This document shows, piece after piece, positions 53,261 to 59,946 of a DNA stretch of 59,946 nt. Under the pieces are notes generated by a model. The model did not search any database and was not told the DNA's origin. It saw only the letters and a program-made list of their open reading frames with translations. Position 1 is the stretch's first letter. Each line of letters opens with the position of its first letter. Location: assembly GCF_900167345.1 (NCBI RefSeq), contig NZ_FUXB01000018.1:1-59946 (forward strand), read 5' to 3'. The DNA is from Vibrio cincinnatiensis DSM 19608 (GTDB lineage Bacteria > Pseudomonadota > Gammaproteobacteria > Enterobacterales > Vibrionaceae). The position numbers and the translations under genes were made by a program.

Positions 53261-54310
53261 ATGGACGAGAATAAACAAAAAGCATTGGCCGCCGCGCTTG
53301 GTCAAATTGAAAAGCAATTCGGTAAAGGCTCGATCATGCGCCTCGGTGATAACCGAGCCATGGATGTTGAAACCATTTCAACGGGTTCTCTTTCTCTGGA
53401 TATCGCATTAGGCGCGGGCGGTTTGCCAATGGGGCGAATCGTGGAAGTGTTTGGCCCTGAATCGTCAGGTAAAACTACATTAACCCTTGAATTGATTGCG
53501 TCTGCGCAGCGAGAAGGTAAAACGTGTGCCTTTATCGATGCAGAACACGCTCTCGATCCCGTTTATGCTCGCAAACTGGGGGTCAATATTGATGAGCTCC
53601 TTGTGTCTCAGCCAGATACCGGTGAACAAGCACTGGAAATATGTGATGCGTTAGCACGCTCTGGGGCTGTCGATGTTATCGTTGTTGACTCCGTGGCTGC
53701 ATTAACACCAAAAGCTGAAATTGAAGGGGAAATGGGCGATAGCCATATGGGGCTACAGGCTCGTATGCTTTCCCAAGCGATGCGTAAATTAACGGGCAAC
53801 CTCAAACAGTCTAACTGTATGTGTATCTTCATCAACCAGATTCGGATGAAAATTGGTGTGATGTTCGGTAACCCAGAAACCACAACCGGTGGTAACGCAC
53901 TAAAATTTTATGCTTCGGTTCGTCTTGATATCCGCCGTACGGGTGCGATTAAAGAAGGAGATGAAGTTGTCGGGAATGAAACTCGTATTAAAGTGGTTAA
54001 AAATAAAATTGCGGCTCCGTTTAAAGAAGCGAATACCCAAATTATGTATGGCCAAGGTTTTAACCGTGAAGGTGAGCTCGTTGATCTGGGAGTGAAACAT
54101 AAGCTGATTGAAAAAGCGGGCGCATGGTATAGCTATAACGGTGATAAAATAGGTCAAGGGAAAGCCAATGCTTGCAAATTCTTGCGTGAAAATCCTGAGT
54201 CAGCCAAAGCAATTGATAGCAAATTGCGCGAAATGTTGTTAAGCCCTGAACAAGTGGCAGTTGAAGAGCCAGAGTTCGGTATTGTGCCTGAGCAAGAAGA
54301 AGAGTTATAA
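53261..54310 (+). CDS. recA: Recombinase RecA
   Basis: Strand-exchange protein and SOS co-protease. Walker [14 protein letters not shown] (about residue 66), the DNA-binding loop region [18 protein letters not shown] and Walker [11 protein letters not shown] are clear. The ATG at 53261 after GGAGAAAG gives 349 residues with the acidic C-terminal tail (VPEQEEEL). SOS-controlled by the LexA box upstream. Confidence 0.99.
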   Translation: MDENKQKALAAALGQIEKQFGKGSIMRLGDNRAMDVETISTGSLSLDIALGAGGLPMGRIVEVFGPESSGKTTLTLELIASAQREGKTCAFIDAEHALDPVYARKLGVNIDELLVSQPDTGEQALEICDALARSGAVDVIVVDSVAALTPKAEIEGEMGDSHMGLQARMLSQAMRKLTGNLKQSNCMCIFINQIRMKIGVMFGNPETTTGGNALKFYASVRLDIRRTGAIKEGDEVVGNETRIKVVKNKIAAPFKEANTQIMYGQGFNREGELVDLGVKHKLIEKAGAWYSYNGDKIGQGKANACKFLRENPESAKAIDSKLREMLLSPEQVAVEEPEFGIVPEQEEEL

Positions 54311-54331
54311 GCGGTTCACTCAGTTTATCTG

Positions 54332-54354
54332 GCCCTGCATTGCAGGGCTTTTTT
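54332..54354 (+). terminator. recA terminator
   Basis: GCCCTGC-ATT-GCAGGGC followed by TTTTTTC, between recA and recX. Readthrough probably gives the low RecX level typical of this arrangement. Confidence 0.88.
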
Positions 54355-54370
54355 CTTATTGGAGCATTGG

Positions 54371-54862
54371 ATGTTTTTTCACCCACCAAGAGAGGCTGGA
54401 ACTAAGCCAAAGAGACGTTGCCAAGAGAATGCGTTAGGGTTATTGGCTCGCCGCGATCATAGTCAATATGAACTCTCGCAAAAGCTTCTGAGCAAAGGGT
54501 TTTCAAGCCGTGATGTTGAGCAAGCCATCTTATATTGCCAACAATATGGGTATGTCGATGATTTACGTTATACCTTCAGTGTTATTCGTCAGCATATAAG
54601 CAAGGGGCATGGTGAGAGGCGGATTCGTCAATCTTTACAACAAAACCGAGTGAGAGATGATGTTATTTCGACAGCTTTTACGCAAATAGATGTGGATTGG
54701 TTTGAACTAGCAAAACAGACGGCAGAGAAAAAATTTCATTCTTTGGTTGATATCGATAGAAAAGAGCAAGCAAAGCGGATTCGTTTTTTACAGTACCGTG
54801 GGTTTAGTTTTGAGCAAATCCAGTACGCGTTATCCGATCAAGGCCAGAATGAATCTGCTTGA
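54371..54862 (+). CDS. recX: Regulatory protein RecX
   Basis: A small inhibitor of RecA filaments. Repeats of three-helix units are visible: ALGLLARRDHSQYELSQKL, RYTFSVIRQHISKGHGERRI and RIRFLQYRGFSFEQIQYAL. At 163 residues from the ATG at 54371 (GGAG upstream) it is normal. It lies just after the recA terminator. Confidence 0.95.
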   Translation: MFFHPPREAGTKPKRRCQENALGLLARRDHSQYELSQKLLSKGFSSRDVEQAILYCQQYGYVDDLRYTFSVIRQHISKGHGERRIRQSLQQNRVRDDVISTAFTQIDVDWFELAKQTAEKKFHSLVDIDRKEQAKRIRFLQYRGFSFEQIQYALSDQGQNESA

Positions 54863-55013
54863 TGAATGTTTTTTCCAGTAAGCCATCTTACCTTCACTCA
54901 TTTTTATCTCGGGCCTTTCAATTTCCTGCTTTTAATTAAGAAAACTAGTCGAAGTCTTATCCATGCTTTACAATAGCGCAAAATTCTAACTTGAGTTATT
55001 CAGGAAGAGCTGC

Positions 55014-57596
55014 ATGTATATGAGCACCGATGAGGTTCGCCACGCGTTCCTCTCATTCTTTGAAAGTAAAGGGCACCAGATCGTTGATAGTTCATCATTG
55101 GTGCCTGCTAATGACCCGACCCTGTTATTTACCAACGCAGGGATGAACCAGTTTAAAGATTGTTTTCTTGGCTTAGAGAAACGCGCCTATACGCGTGCAA
55201 CAACGGCCCAACGCTGTGTGCGTGCCGGGGGTAAGCATAACGATCTAGAAAATGTCGGCTTTACTGCTCGTCACCATACCTTTTTTGAAATGTTAGGTAA
55301 CTTCAGTTTTGGTGACTATTTCAAAGAAGATGCAATTCAATATGCATGGGAGTTTCTAACTGAAGTGCTTCAGTTGCCAAAAGAGCGCTTACTTGTCACC
55401 GTGTATCAAACGGATGATGAAGCCTTTGATATCTGGCATCAAAACATCGGTATTCCACAAGATCGTATCATCCGTATCGGTGATAAACCCGGTGGTAAAG
55501 CGTATGAGTCTGACAACTTTTGGCAAATGGGGGATACAGGACCTTGTGGCCCTTGCACCGAGATCTTTTATGATCATGGCGAACATATTTGGGGTGGACC
55601 TCCTGGATCGGCAGAAGAAGATGGTGACCGTTTTATTGAAATCTGGAATGTGGTGTTTATGCAGTTTAATCGCCATGCCGACGGAAAGATGGAAGCTTTA
55701 CCGAAACCTTCAGTTGATACAGGAATGGGCATTGAACGTATCTCAGCGATCACCCAAGGTGTGCACTCCAACTATGAGATCGACGTTTTCCAAACCTTGA
55801 TAAAAGCTGCAGCGGAAGTGATTGGTTATCAAGATCTGACCAATCAATCATTGCGAGTGTTAGCTGACCATATTCGTTCGTGTGCTTTCTTGATCGTCGA
55901 TGGCGTCATGCCTTCTAACGAAGGTCGTGGCTATGTATTACGCCGCATTATTCGCCGAGCGGTACGCCATGGTAATAAATTGGGCGCTCAAGGAGCCTTT
56001 TTCTACAAACTTGTCACCCCACTGATTGAAGTGATGGGCAGTGCTGGTAAAGAATTACATAAACAGCAAGCCTTGGTTGAGAAAATCCTTCGCATCGAAG
56101 AAGAAAACTTTGGCCGCACTCTTGATCGGGGAATGGCTATTCTTAATGAAGCATTAGATGGGTTAACCGGACAAGAGCTGGATGGTGAAACGGTCTTCAA
56201 GTTATACGATACTTACGGTTTTCCTGCCGATTTAACCAATGATGTGGCTCGTGAGCGTGGTTTTACCATTGATGAAGCGGGTTTTGAAACCGCAATGGAA
56301 GAGCAGCGTCAGCGTGCTCGTGAAGCAGGACACTTTGGTACAGACTACAACAGTTTGATTAAGGTTGAGGGCCAGTCTGAATTCTGTGGCTATCATGCGG
56401 TGCAAGAGAGCAGCCCAGTGCTCGCCATGTTCATTGATGGTGAAGAAGTCAGTGCTCTATCTGCTGGTGATAAGGCGATTGTCGTACTGGAGAAAACCCC
56501 ATTTTATGCGGAATCCGGCGGCCAATGTGGTGATACTGGTGTATTAAAAACAGTATCAGGCATATTTAAAGTTGAAGACACACAGAAATTAGGTAATGCC
56601 ATTGCTCATCATGGTTTGATGCAAGATGGTGTTATGGCCAAAGAAGATCACGTTGAAGCGATCGTTGATGCTAAACGCCGTACTGCGATTTCACTTAACC
56701 ACTCTGCAACGCACTTATTGCATGCCGCCCTTCGCCAAGTGCTAGGCGAACATGTGGCTCAAAAAGGGTCGTTAGTGAGAGCGGAAGGGTTACGCTTTGA
56801 CTTCTCTCACCTTGAAGCAATGACCGCTGCTGAAGTAAAAGAAGTTGAGCGCTTAGTTAATGCCGAGATTCGTCGTAACCATGTAATTGAAACAGCGATC
56901 ATGGATATTGAGTCGGCGAAACAAAAAGGGGCGATGGCACTGTTCGGTGAAAAATATGATGATCAAGTGCGCGTCCTTTCAATGGGGGATTTTTCAACCG
57001 AATTATGTGGCGGTATTCATGCCTCACATACGGGTGATATTGGCTTGTTTAAGATTCTTTCTGAAGGTGGGATCGCAGCTGGAATCCGCCGCATTGAAGC
57101 GGTGACCGGTGAAACCGCATTGGATGCTTTAGATACACAGCAACATAAATTTGAAGAAAAACTCTCAGAAGCGGCACAAAAAGCGAAGCAGTTAGAGAAA
57201 GAGATTCAACATCTGAAAGATAAATTAGCCTCGCAAGCGAGTGCCAGTTTAACGAATAGCGTTAAAGAGATCTCGGGCGTTAAAGTTCTCGTTGCTCAGT
57301 TAGAAGGGGCTGATAATAAAGCTCTACGCGGTATGGTTGATGAACTGAAAAATCAACTAGGTAGCGGTATTATCATGCTGGGTAATGTTGAGGATGATAA
57401 AGTGGGTCTAATCGCGGGTGTGACCAAAGATTTAACCGCAAAAATCAAAGCGGGTGAATTGGTGAACATGGTTGCATTGCAAGTCGGCGGTAAGGGCGGT
57501 GGTCGCCCTGATATGGCCCAAGCCGGAGGGAGTGATGCAAAAGCATTACCTTCGGCCTTAGCCTCCGTTGAGGCTTGGATTGCTGAACGTCTATAA
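55014..57596 (+). CDS. alaS: Alanyl-tRNA synthetase AlaS
   Basis: A class II synthetase with editing and C-Ala domains. The active site is in [17 protein letters not shown] and [18 protein letters not shown]. Editing-site zinc ligands are [12 protein letters not shown] and [14 protein letters not shown] Gly-rich C-terminal stretch ([15 protein letters not shown]) is conserved. At 860 residues it is normal. AGGAAGAG precedes the first ATG (55014); the third codon is also ATG. Confidence 0.98.
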   Translation: MYMSTDEVRHAFLSFFESKGHQIVDSSSLVPANDPTLLFTNAGMNQFKDCFLGLEKRAYTRATTAQRCVRAGGKHNDLENVGFTARHHTFFEMLGNFSFGDYFKEDAIQYAWEFLTEVLQLPKERLLVTVYQTDDEAFDIWHQNIGIPQDRIIRIGDKPGGKAYESDNFWQMGDTGPCGPCTEIFYDHGEHIWGGPPGSAEEDGDRFIEIWNVVFMQFNRHADGKMEALPKPSVDTGMGIERISAITQGVHSNYEIDVFQTLIKAAAEVIGYQDLTNQSLRVLADHIRSCAFLIVDGVMPSNEGRGYVLRRIIRRAVRHGNKLGAQGAFFYKLVTPLIEVMGSAGKELHKQQALVEKILRIEEENFGRTLDRGMAILNEALDGLTGQELDGETVFKLYDTYGFPADLTNDVARERGFTIDEAGFETAMEEQRQRAREAGHFGTDYNSLIKVEGQSEFCGYHAVQESSPVLAMFIDGEEVSALSAGDKAIVVLEKTPFYAESGGQCGDTGVLKTVSGIFKVEDTQKLGNAIAHHGLMQDGVMAKEDHVEAIVDAKRRTAISLNHSATHLLHAALRQVLGEHVAQKGSLVRAEGLRFDFSHLEAMTAAEVKEVERLVNAEIRRNHVIETAIMDIESAKQKGAMALFGEKYDDQVRVLSMGDFSTELCGGIHASHTGDIGLFKILSEGGIAAGIRRIEAVTGETALDALDTQQHKFEEKLSEAAQKAKQLEKEIQHLKDKLASQASASLTNSVKEISGVKVLVAQLEGADNKALRGMVDELKNQLGSGIIMLGNVEDDKVGLIAGVTKDLTAKIKAGELVNMVALQVGGKGGGRPDMAQAGGSDAKALPSALASVEAWIAERL

Positions 57597-57607
57597 AAAA
57601 TAGTGAT

Positions 57608-57648
57608 AAATTACGCTCAATCAATTATCTTTTGATTGAGCGTAATTT
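57608..57648 (+). terminator. alaS terminator
   Basis: A 16-bp perfect stem AAATTACGCTCAATCA / TGATTGAGCGTAATTT with a 9-base loop, ending in TTTTA, 12 bases after the alaS stop. Confidence 0.85.
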
Positions 57649-57796
57649 TATGTAGTTAACCAAGTGGTGTAATTGGTGTTATTTTAAGCATAACCCATTA
57701 TCTACTTGGTTTTGTCGTTTATACAGCTTACTGAATAATCAACTGGTTGTTTATTGAGTAAGTCAATAAGACTCTGTCTTGGGAAGGTGAATACTG

Positions 57797-58984
57797 GTGA
57801 AAAAGCCCCTTATCGTGCAAAAGTTTGGTGGAACGTCGGTAGGTTCGATTGAGAGAATGCATACCGTGGCCGAACACATCATTAGAGCGAAGAATGATGG
57901 TAATCAAGTTGTTGTGGTTGTTTCTGCTATGGCAGGGGAAACCAATCGATTGTTAGGTTTGGCTAAGCAAATCGATTGTGTCCCCAATGCAAGGGAACTG
58001 GATGTTTTGCTTTCTGCTGGTGAACAAGTTTCGATGGCTTTACTAGCGATGACCTTAAATAAATTAGGTTATCCAGCCCGTTCTCTTACCGGGACGCAAG
58101 CCAACATTGTGACGGATAGCCAGCATAATGAGGCCACGATTCAATCCATTGACACTCAAGCTATCAGTGAATTATTAGAACAAGAGATCATTGTTATCAT
58201 TGCCGGCTTTCAAGGTGTCAATAAAAATGGGGATATTACCACATTAGGTCGTGGGGGCTCAGATACCAGCGCTGTCGCATTAGCGGGGGCATTAAAAGCT
58301 GATGAATGCCAAATTTTTACCGATGTGGATGGTGTGTATACCTGTGATCCTCGTATTGTTTCATCGGCCAAAAAATTAGAGGTGATAGACTTTCCTTCCA
58401 TGGAAGAGATGGCTCGTAAAGGTGCGAAAGTCTTGCACTTACCGTGTGTTCAATTTGCTTGGAAAAATCAAGTACCATTAAGAGTATTGTCTACCTTCGA
58501 TATTAATCCGGGCAGTTTAATCAAAGGCGATCACAGTACACAGAATATTTGCGGCATTGCAATTCAACGAGAGATGTTGTTAGTTCGGGTGGAGCAGGGC
58601 GATGTATCCATGATAACTAAACAGTGTCACATGTTGGGTATTGAACTGTGGAATGTGATCGAGGAAGCAGAATGGACGGCTGTAGTGATAAAACAGGATG
58701 CTTATGCGAAGTTGGATCTGGTGTTCAACGATAAAATCCGCAATAGTGAGCCTGTGAGCTTGCTAACCACTGTTGGGCTGCAAGCCCCTACCTTGATAGA
58801 GCATTCACGCACATTATTGGCCGAACAGGACATTGATGTGCATTATGTTTCTACAGGCTCACAATCACTAATGTTAATGCTTGCGCCGCACAAGGTAGAT
58901 AATGCGGCTAATATTTTGCACAAGGCTTATATTAATTCGGATACTTCGCTGGCATTTCAGGCTAAACAGGCGTTTTTAGGCTGA
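57797..58984 (+). CDS. lysC: Aspartokinase
   Basis: Phosphorylates aspartate at the head of the lysine/threonine/methionine pathway. The N-terminal kinase motif is VQKFGGTSVG, with catalytic-domain GRGGSDTSAVALA and TDVDGVYTCDPRI. Two C-terminal ACT-type regulatory regions follow (about residues 255-395), so feedback inhibition is expected; the effector amino acid cannot be read by eye. It is monofunctional at 395 residues. The start is GTG after GGGAAGGTG. In V. cholerae this locus is annotated as an aspartokinase upstream of csrA. Confidence 0.92.
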   Translation: MKKPLIVQKFGGTSVGSIERMHTVAEHIIRAKNDGNQVVVVVSAMAGETNRLLGLAKQIDCVPNARELDVLLSAGEQVSMALLAMTLNKLGYPARSLTGTQANIVTDSQHNEATIQSIDTQAISELLEQEIIVIIAGFQGVNKNGDITTLGRGGSDTSAVALAGALKADECQIFTDVDGVYTCDPRIVSSAKKLEVIDFPSMEEMARKGAKVLHLPCVQFAWKNQVPLRVLSTFDINPGSLIKGDHSTQNICGIAIQREMLLVRVEQGDVSMITKQCHMLGIELWNVIEEAEWTAVVIKQDAYAKLDLVFNDKIRNSEPVSLLTTVGLQAPTLIEHSRTLLAEQDIDVHYVSTGSQSLMLMLAPHKVDNAANILHKAYINSDTSLAFQAKQAFLG

Positions 58985-59074
58985 TTTAGATGTAATAAAG
59001 TTTACTGAAATATGACTTTTAGTGGATAATAGCGTAGTTGCAAGATAATACAGAGATTACTCAAGGAGCAAAGA

Positions 59075-59272
59075 ATGCTAATTTTGACTCGCCGCGTTGG
59101 CGAAACACTGATGATCGGTGATGAAGTAACCGTCACTGTTTTGGGCGTAAAAGGTAACCAAGTACGGATTGGTGTTAACGCTCCAAAAGAAGTATCTGTA
59201 CACCGTGAAGAAATTTACATGCGCATTCAAGCTGAAAAAGGTAATGGTAACGTTGCACCTGGCAACTACTAA
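59075..59272 (+). CDS. csrA: Carbon storage regulator CsrA
   Basis: A 65-residue RNA-binding post-transcriptional regulator. The sequence [20 protein letters not shown] and [10 protein letters not shown] (with the RNA-binding Arg44) is essentially invariant in gammaproteobacteria. AAGGAG precedes the ATG. It lies between lysC and the tRNA-Ser/Arg array, the usual context. Confidence 0.99.
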   Translation: MLILTRRVGETLMIGDEVTVTVLGVKGNQVRIGVNAPKEVSVHREEIYMRIQAEKGNGNVAPGNY

Positions 59273-59280
59273 TTATCGAG

Positions 59281-59306
59281 ATAAGGCTGGCGTTGACCAG
59301 CCTTAT
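59281..59306 (+). terminator. csrA terminator
   Basis: A 10-bp stem ATAAGGCTGG / CCAGCCTTAT with a 6-base loop, then TTATTTTTAA, 8 bases after the csrA stop. Confidence 0.88.
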
Positions 59307-59498
59307 TTATTTTTAATGCTCATTAAGAACCTCAGTGTTATTGGCCTTTAAAACTGGTTAAATCGACGGTGTTAAAGGGAAAGGGTAAAAACTCGACGCT
59401 TTGGTTAAATAGCCAACGGTTAACGTTTTTTTTAAATCTTTTGCCAAGAAAGTGTTTGACATATTTTTGGTAAATCGTAATATGTGCCTCCGCAAGAC

Positions 59499-59591
59499 GG
59501 TGAGGTGGCCGAGAGGCTGAAGGCGCTCCCCTGCTAAGGGAGTATACGGTTTATAGCCGTATCGAGGGTTCGAATCCCTCCCTCACCGCCA
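59499..59591 (+). tRNA. tRNA-Ser (GCU), copy 1
   Basis: A 93-base class II tRNA with a long variable arm (TACGGTTTATAGCCGTA), anticodon loop CTGCTAA and an encoded CCA end. It is identical to the copy at 59723. Confidence 0.96.
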
Positions 59592-59623
59592 TTCTTGCGG
59601 TGCTTATATTGTTAAGCAATAGC

Positions 59624-59700
59624 GCGTCCTTAGCTCAGCTGGATAGAGTACCTGGCTACGAACCAGGCGGTCGGAGGTTCGAATCCTCCAGGACGCGCCA
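59624..59700 (+). tRNA. tRNA-Arg (ACG), copy 1
   Basis: A 77-base cloverleaf: acceptor GCGTCCT/AGGACGC, anticodon loop CTACGAA, encoded CCA. The anticodon A is expected to be inosine-modified. Confidence 0.96.
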
Positions 59701-59722
59701 TATTATATTGAAACATGTCTGT

Positions 59723-59815
59723 GGTGAGGTGGCCGAGAGGCTGAAGGCGCTCCCCTGCTAAGGGAGTATACGGTTTATAGCCGTATCGAGGGTTCGAATC
59801 CCTCCCTCACCGCCA
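59723..59815 (+). tRNA. tRNA-Ser (GCU), copy 2
   Basis: Identical in sequence to copy 1, in a tandem Ser-Arg-Ser-Arg array downstream of csrA. Confidence 0.96.
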
Positions 59816-59880
59816 TTTGTTGGCCTTTGGTCAACTTTTTTGTTTCAAAATAGTAACGTGTGATGTATTTCACATTCTGC

Positions 59881-59946
59881 GCGCTCATAGCTCAGCTGGA
59901 TAGAGTACCTGGCTACGAACCAGGCGGTCGGAGGTTCGAATCCTCC
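59881..59946 (+). tRNA. tRNA-Arg (ACG), copy 2, cut by the window end
   Basis: Body, anticodon arm and T-arm match copy 1, but the 5' acceptor strand starts GCGCTCA instead of GCGTCCT. The 3' acceptor strand lies beyond the window. Confidence 0.88.

Noticed and set aside
1..59946. CRISPR arrays
   Set aside because: No run of regularly spaced direct repeats was seen on reading through the window, and no cas-like genes.

Overview
The window is a Vibrio chromosome segment. The right half (about 30.0-59.9 kb) has the gene order known from the Vibrio cholerae chromosome: tRNA-Ile2, rpoD, dnaG, yqeY, rpsU, tsaD, plsY, folB, folK, uppP, ftsB, ispD, ispF, truD, surE, pcm, nlpD, rpoS, mutS, cysM, sbp-cysTWA, pncC, recA, recX, alaS, lysC, csrA and the tRNA-Ser/tRNA-Arg array. 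From memory, the RpoS N-terminus differs from that of V. cholerae, so a related Vibrio species is more likely than V. cholerae itself. I could not identify the species.

The left half (1-29,995) is accessory DNA stacked against the 3' end of the tRNA-Ile2(CAU) gene upstream of rpoD. This is the site used by the VSP-II island in V. cholerae. Two elements appear to sit in tandem. The outer element (1 to about 12.9 kb, left end outside the window) carries an IS200-type insertion sequence, an LPD25-like gene, a complete type I restriction-modification operon (hsdM-hsdS-hsdR), an unknown membrane-anchored protein and a P4-type integrase. A 46-bp copy of the tRNA 3' half (12920-12965) separates it from the inner element (12,966-29,995), which ends in its own integrase beside the intact tRNA.

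The inner element looks like a mobilizable island. A GC-richer backbone, all on the minus strand, holds an HTH protein, traK, an IncP/RP4-type oriT with a recognisable nic site, traJ, the traI relaxase, and just three mating-pore genes: trbJ (VirB5-like), trbK (exclusion lipoprotein) and trbL (VirB6-like). No pore ATPases, pilin, core-complex or coupling-protein genes are present. It should therefore depend on a helper IncP-like plasmid or ICE while supplying some pore and exclusion components of its own. Two AT-rich cargo blocks sit in this backbone. One is a three-gene ABC-3C conflict system (PD-(D/E)xK nuclease effector, middle component MC2, SMC-like ATPase). The other is bracketed by 20-bp direct repeats and holds a TIR-domain protein, a polytopic membrane protein and a HipBST toxin-antitoxin operon.

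The core half is ordinary housekeeping: transcription and replication initiation (rpoD, dnaG), tRNA modification, folate, isoprenoid and cell-wall precursor synthesis, stationary-phase control (nlpD-rpoS), mismatch and recombination repair (mutS, recA, recX), sulfate uptake and cysteine synthesis, alanyl-tRNA synthetase, aspartokinase and csrA. Starts were chosen by ribosome-binding sites and family alignment and are often downstream of the longest open frame.
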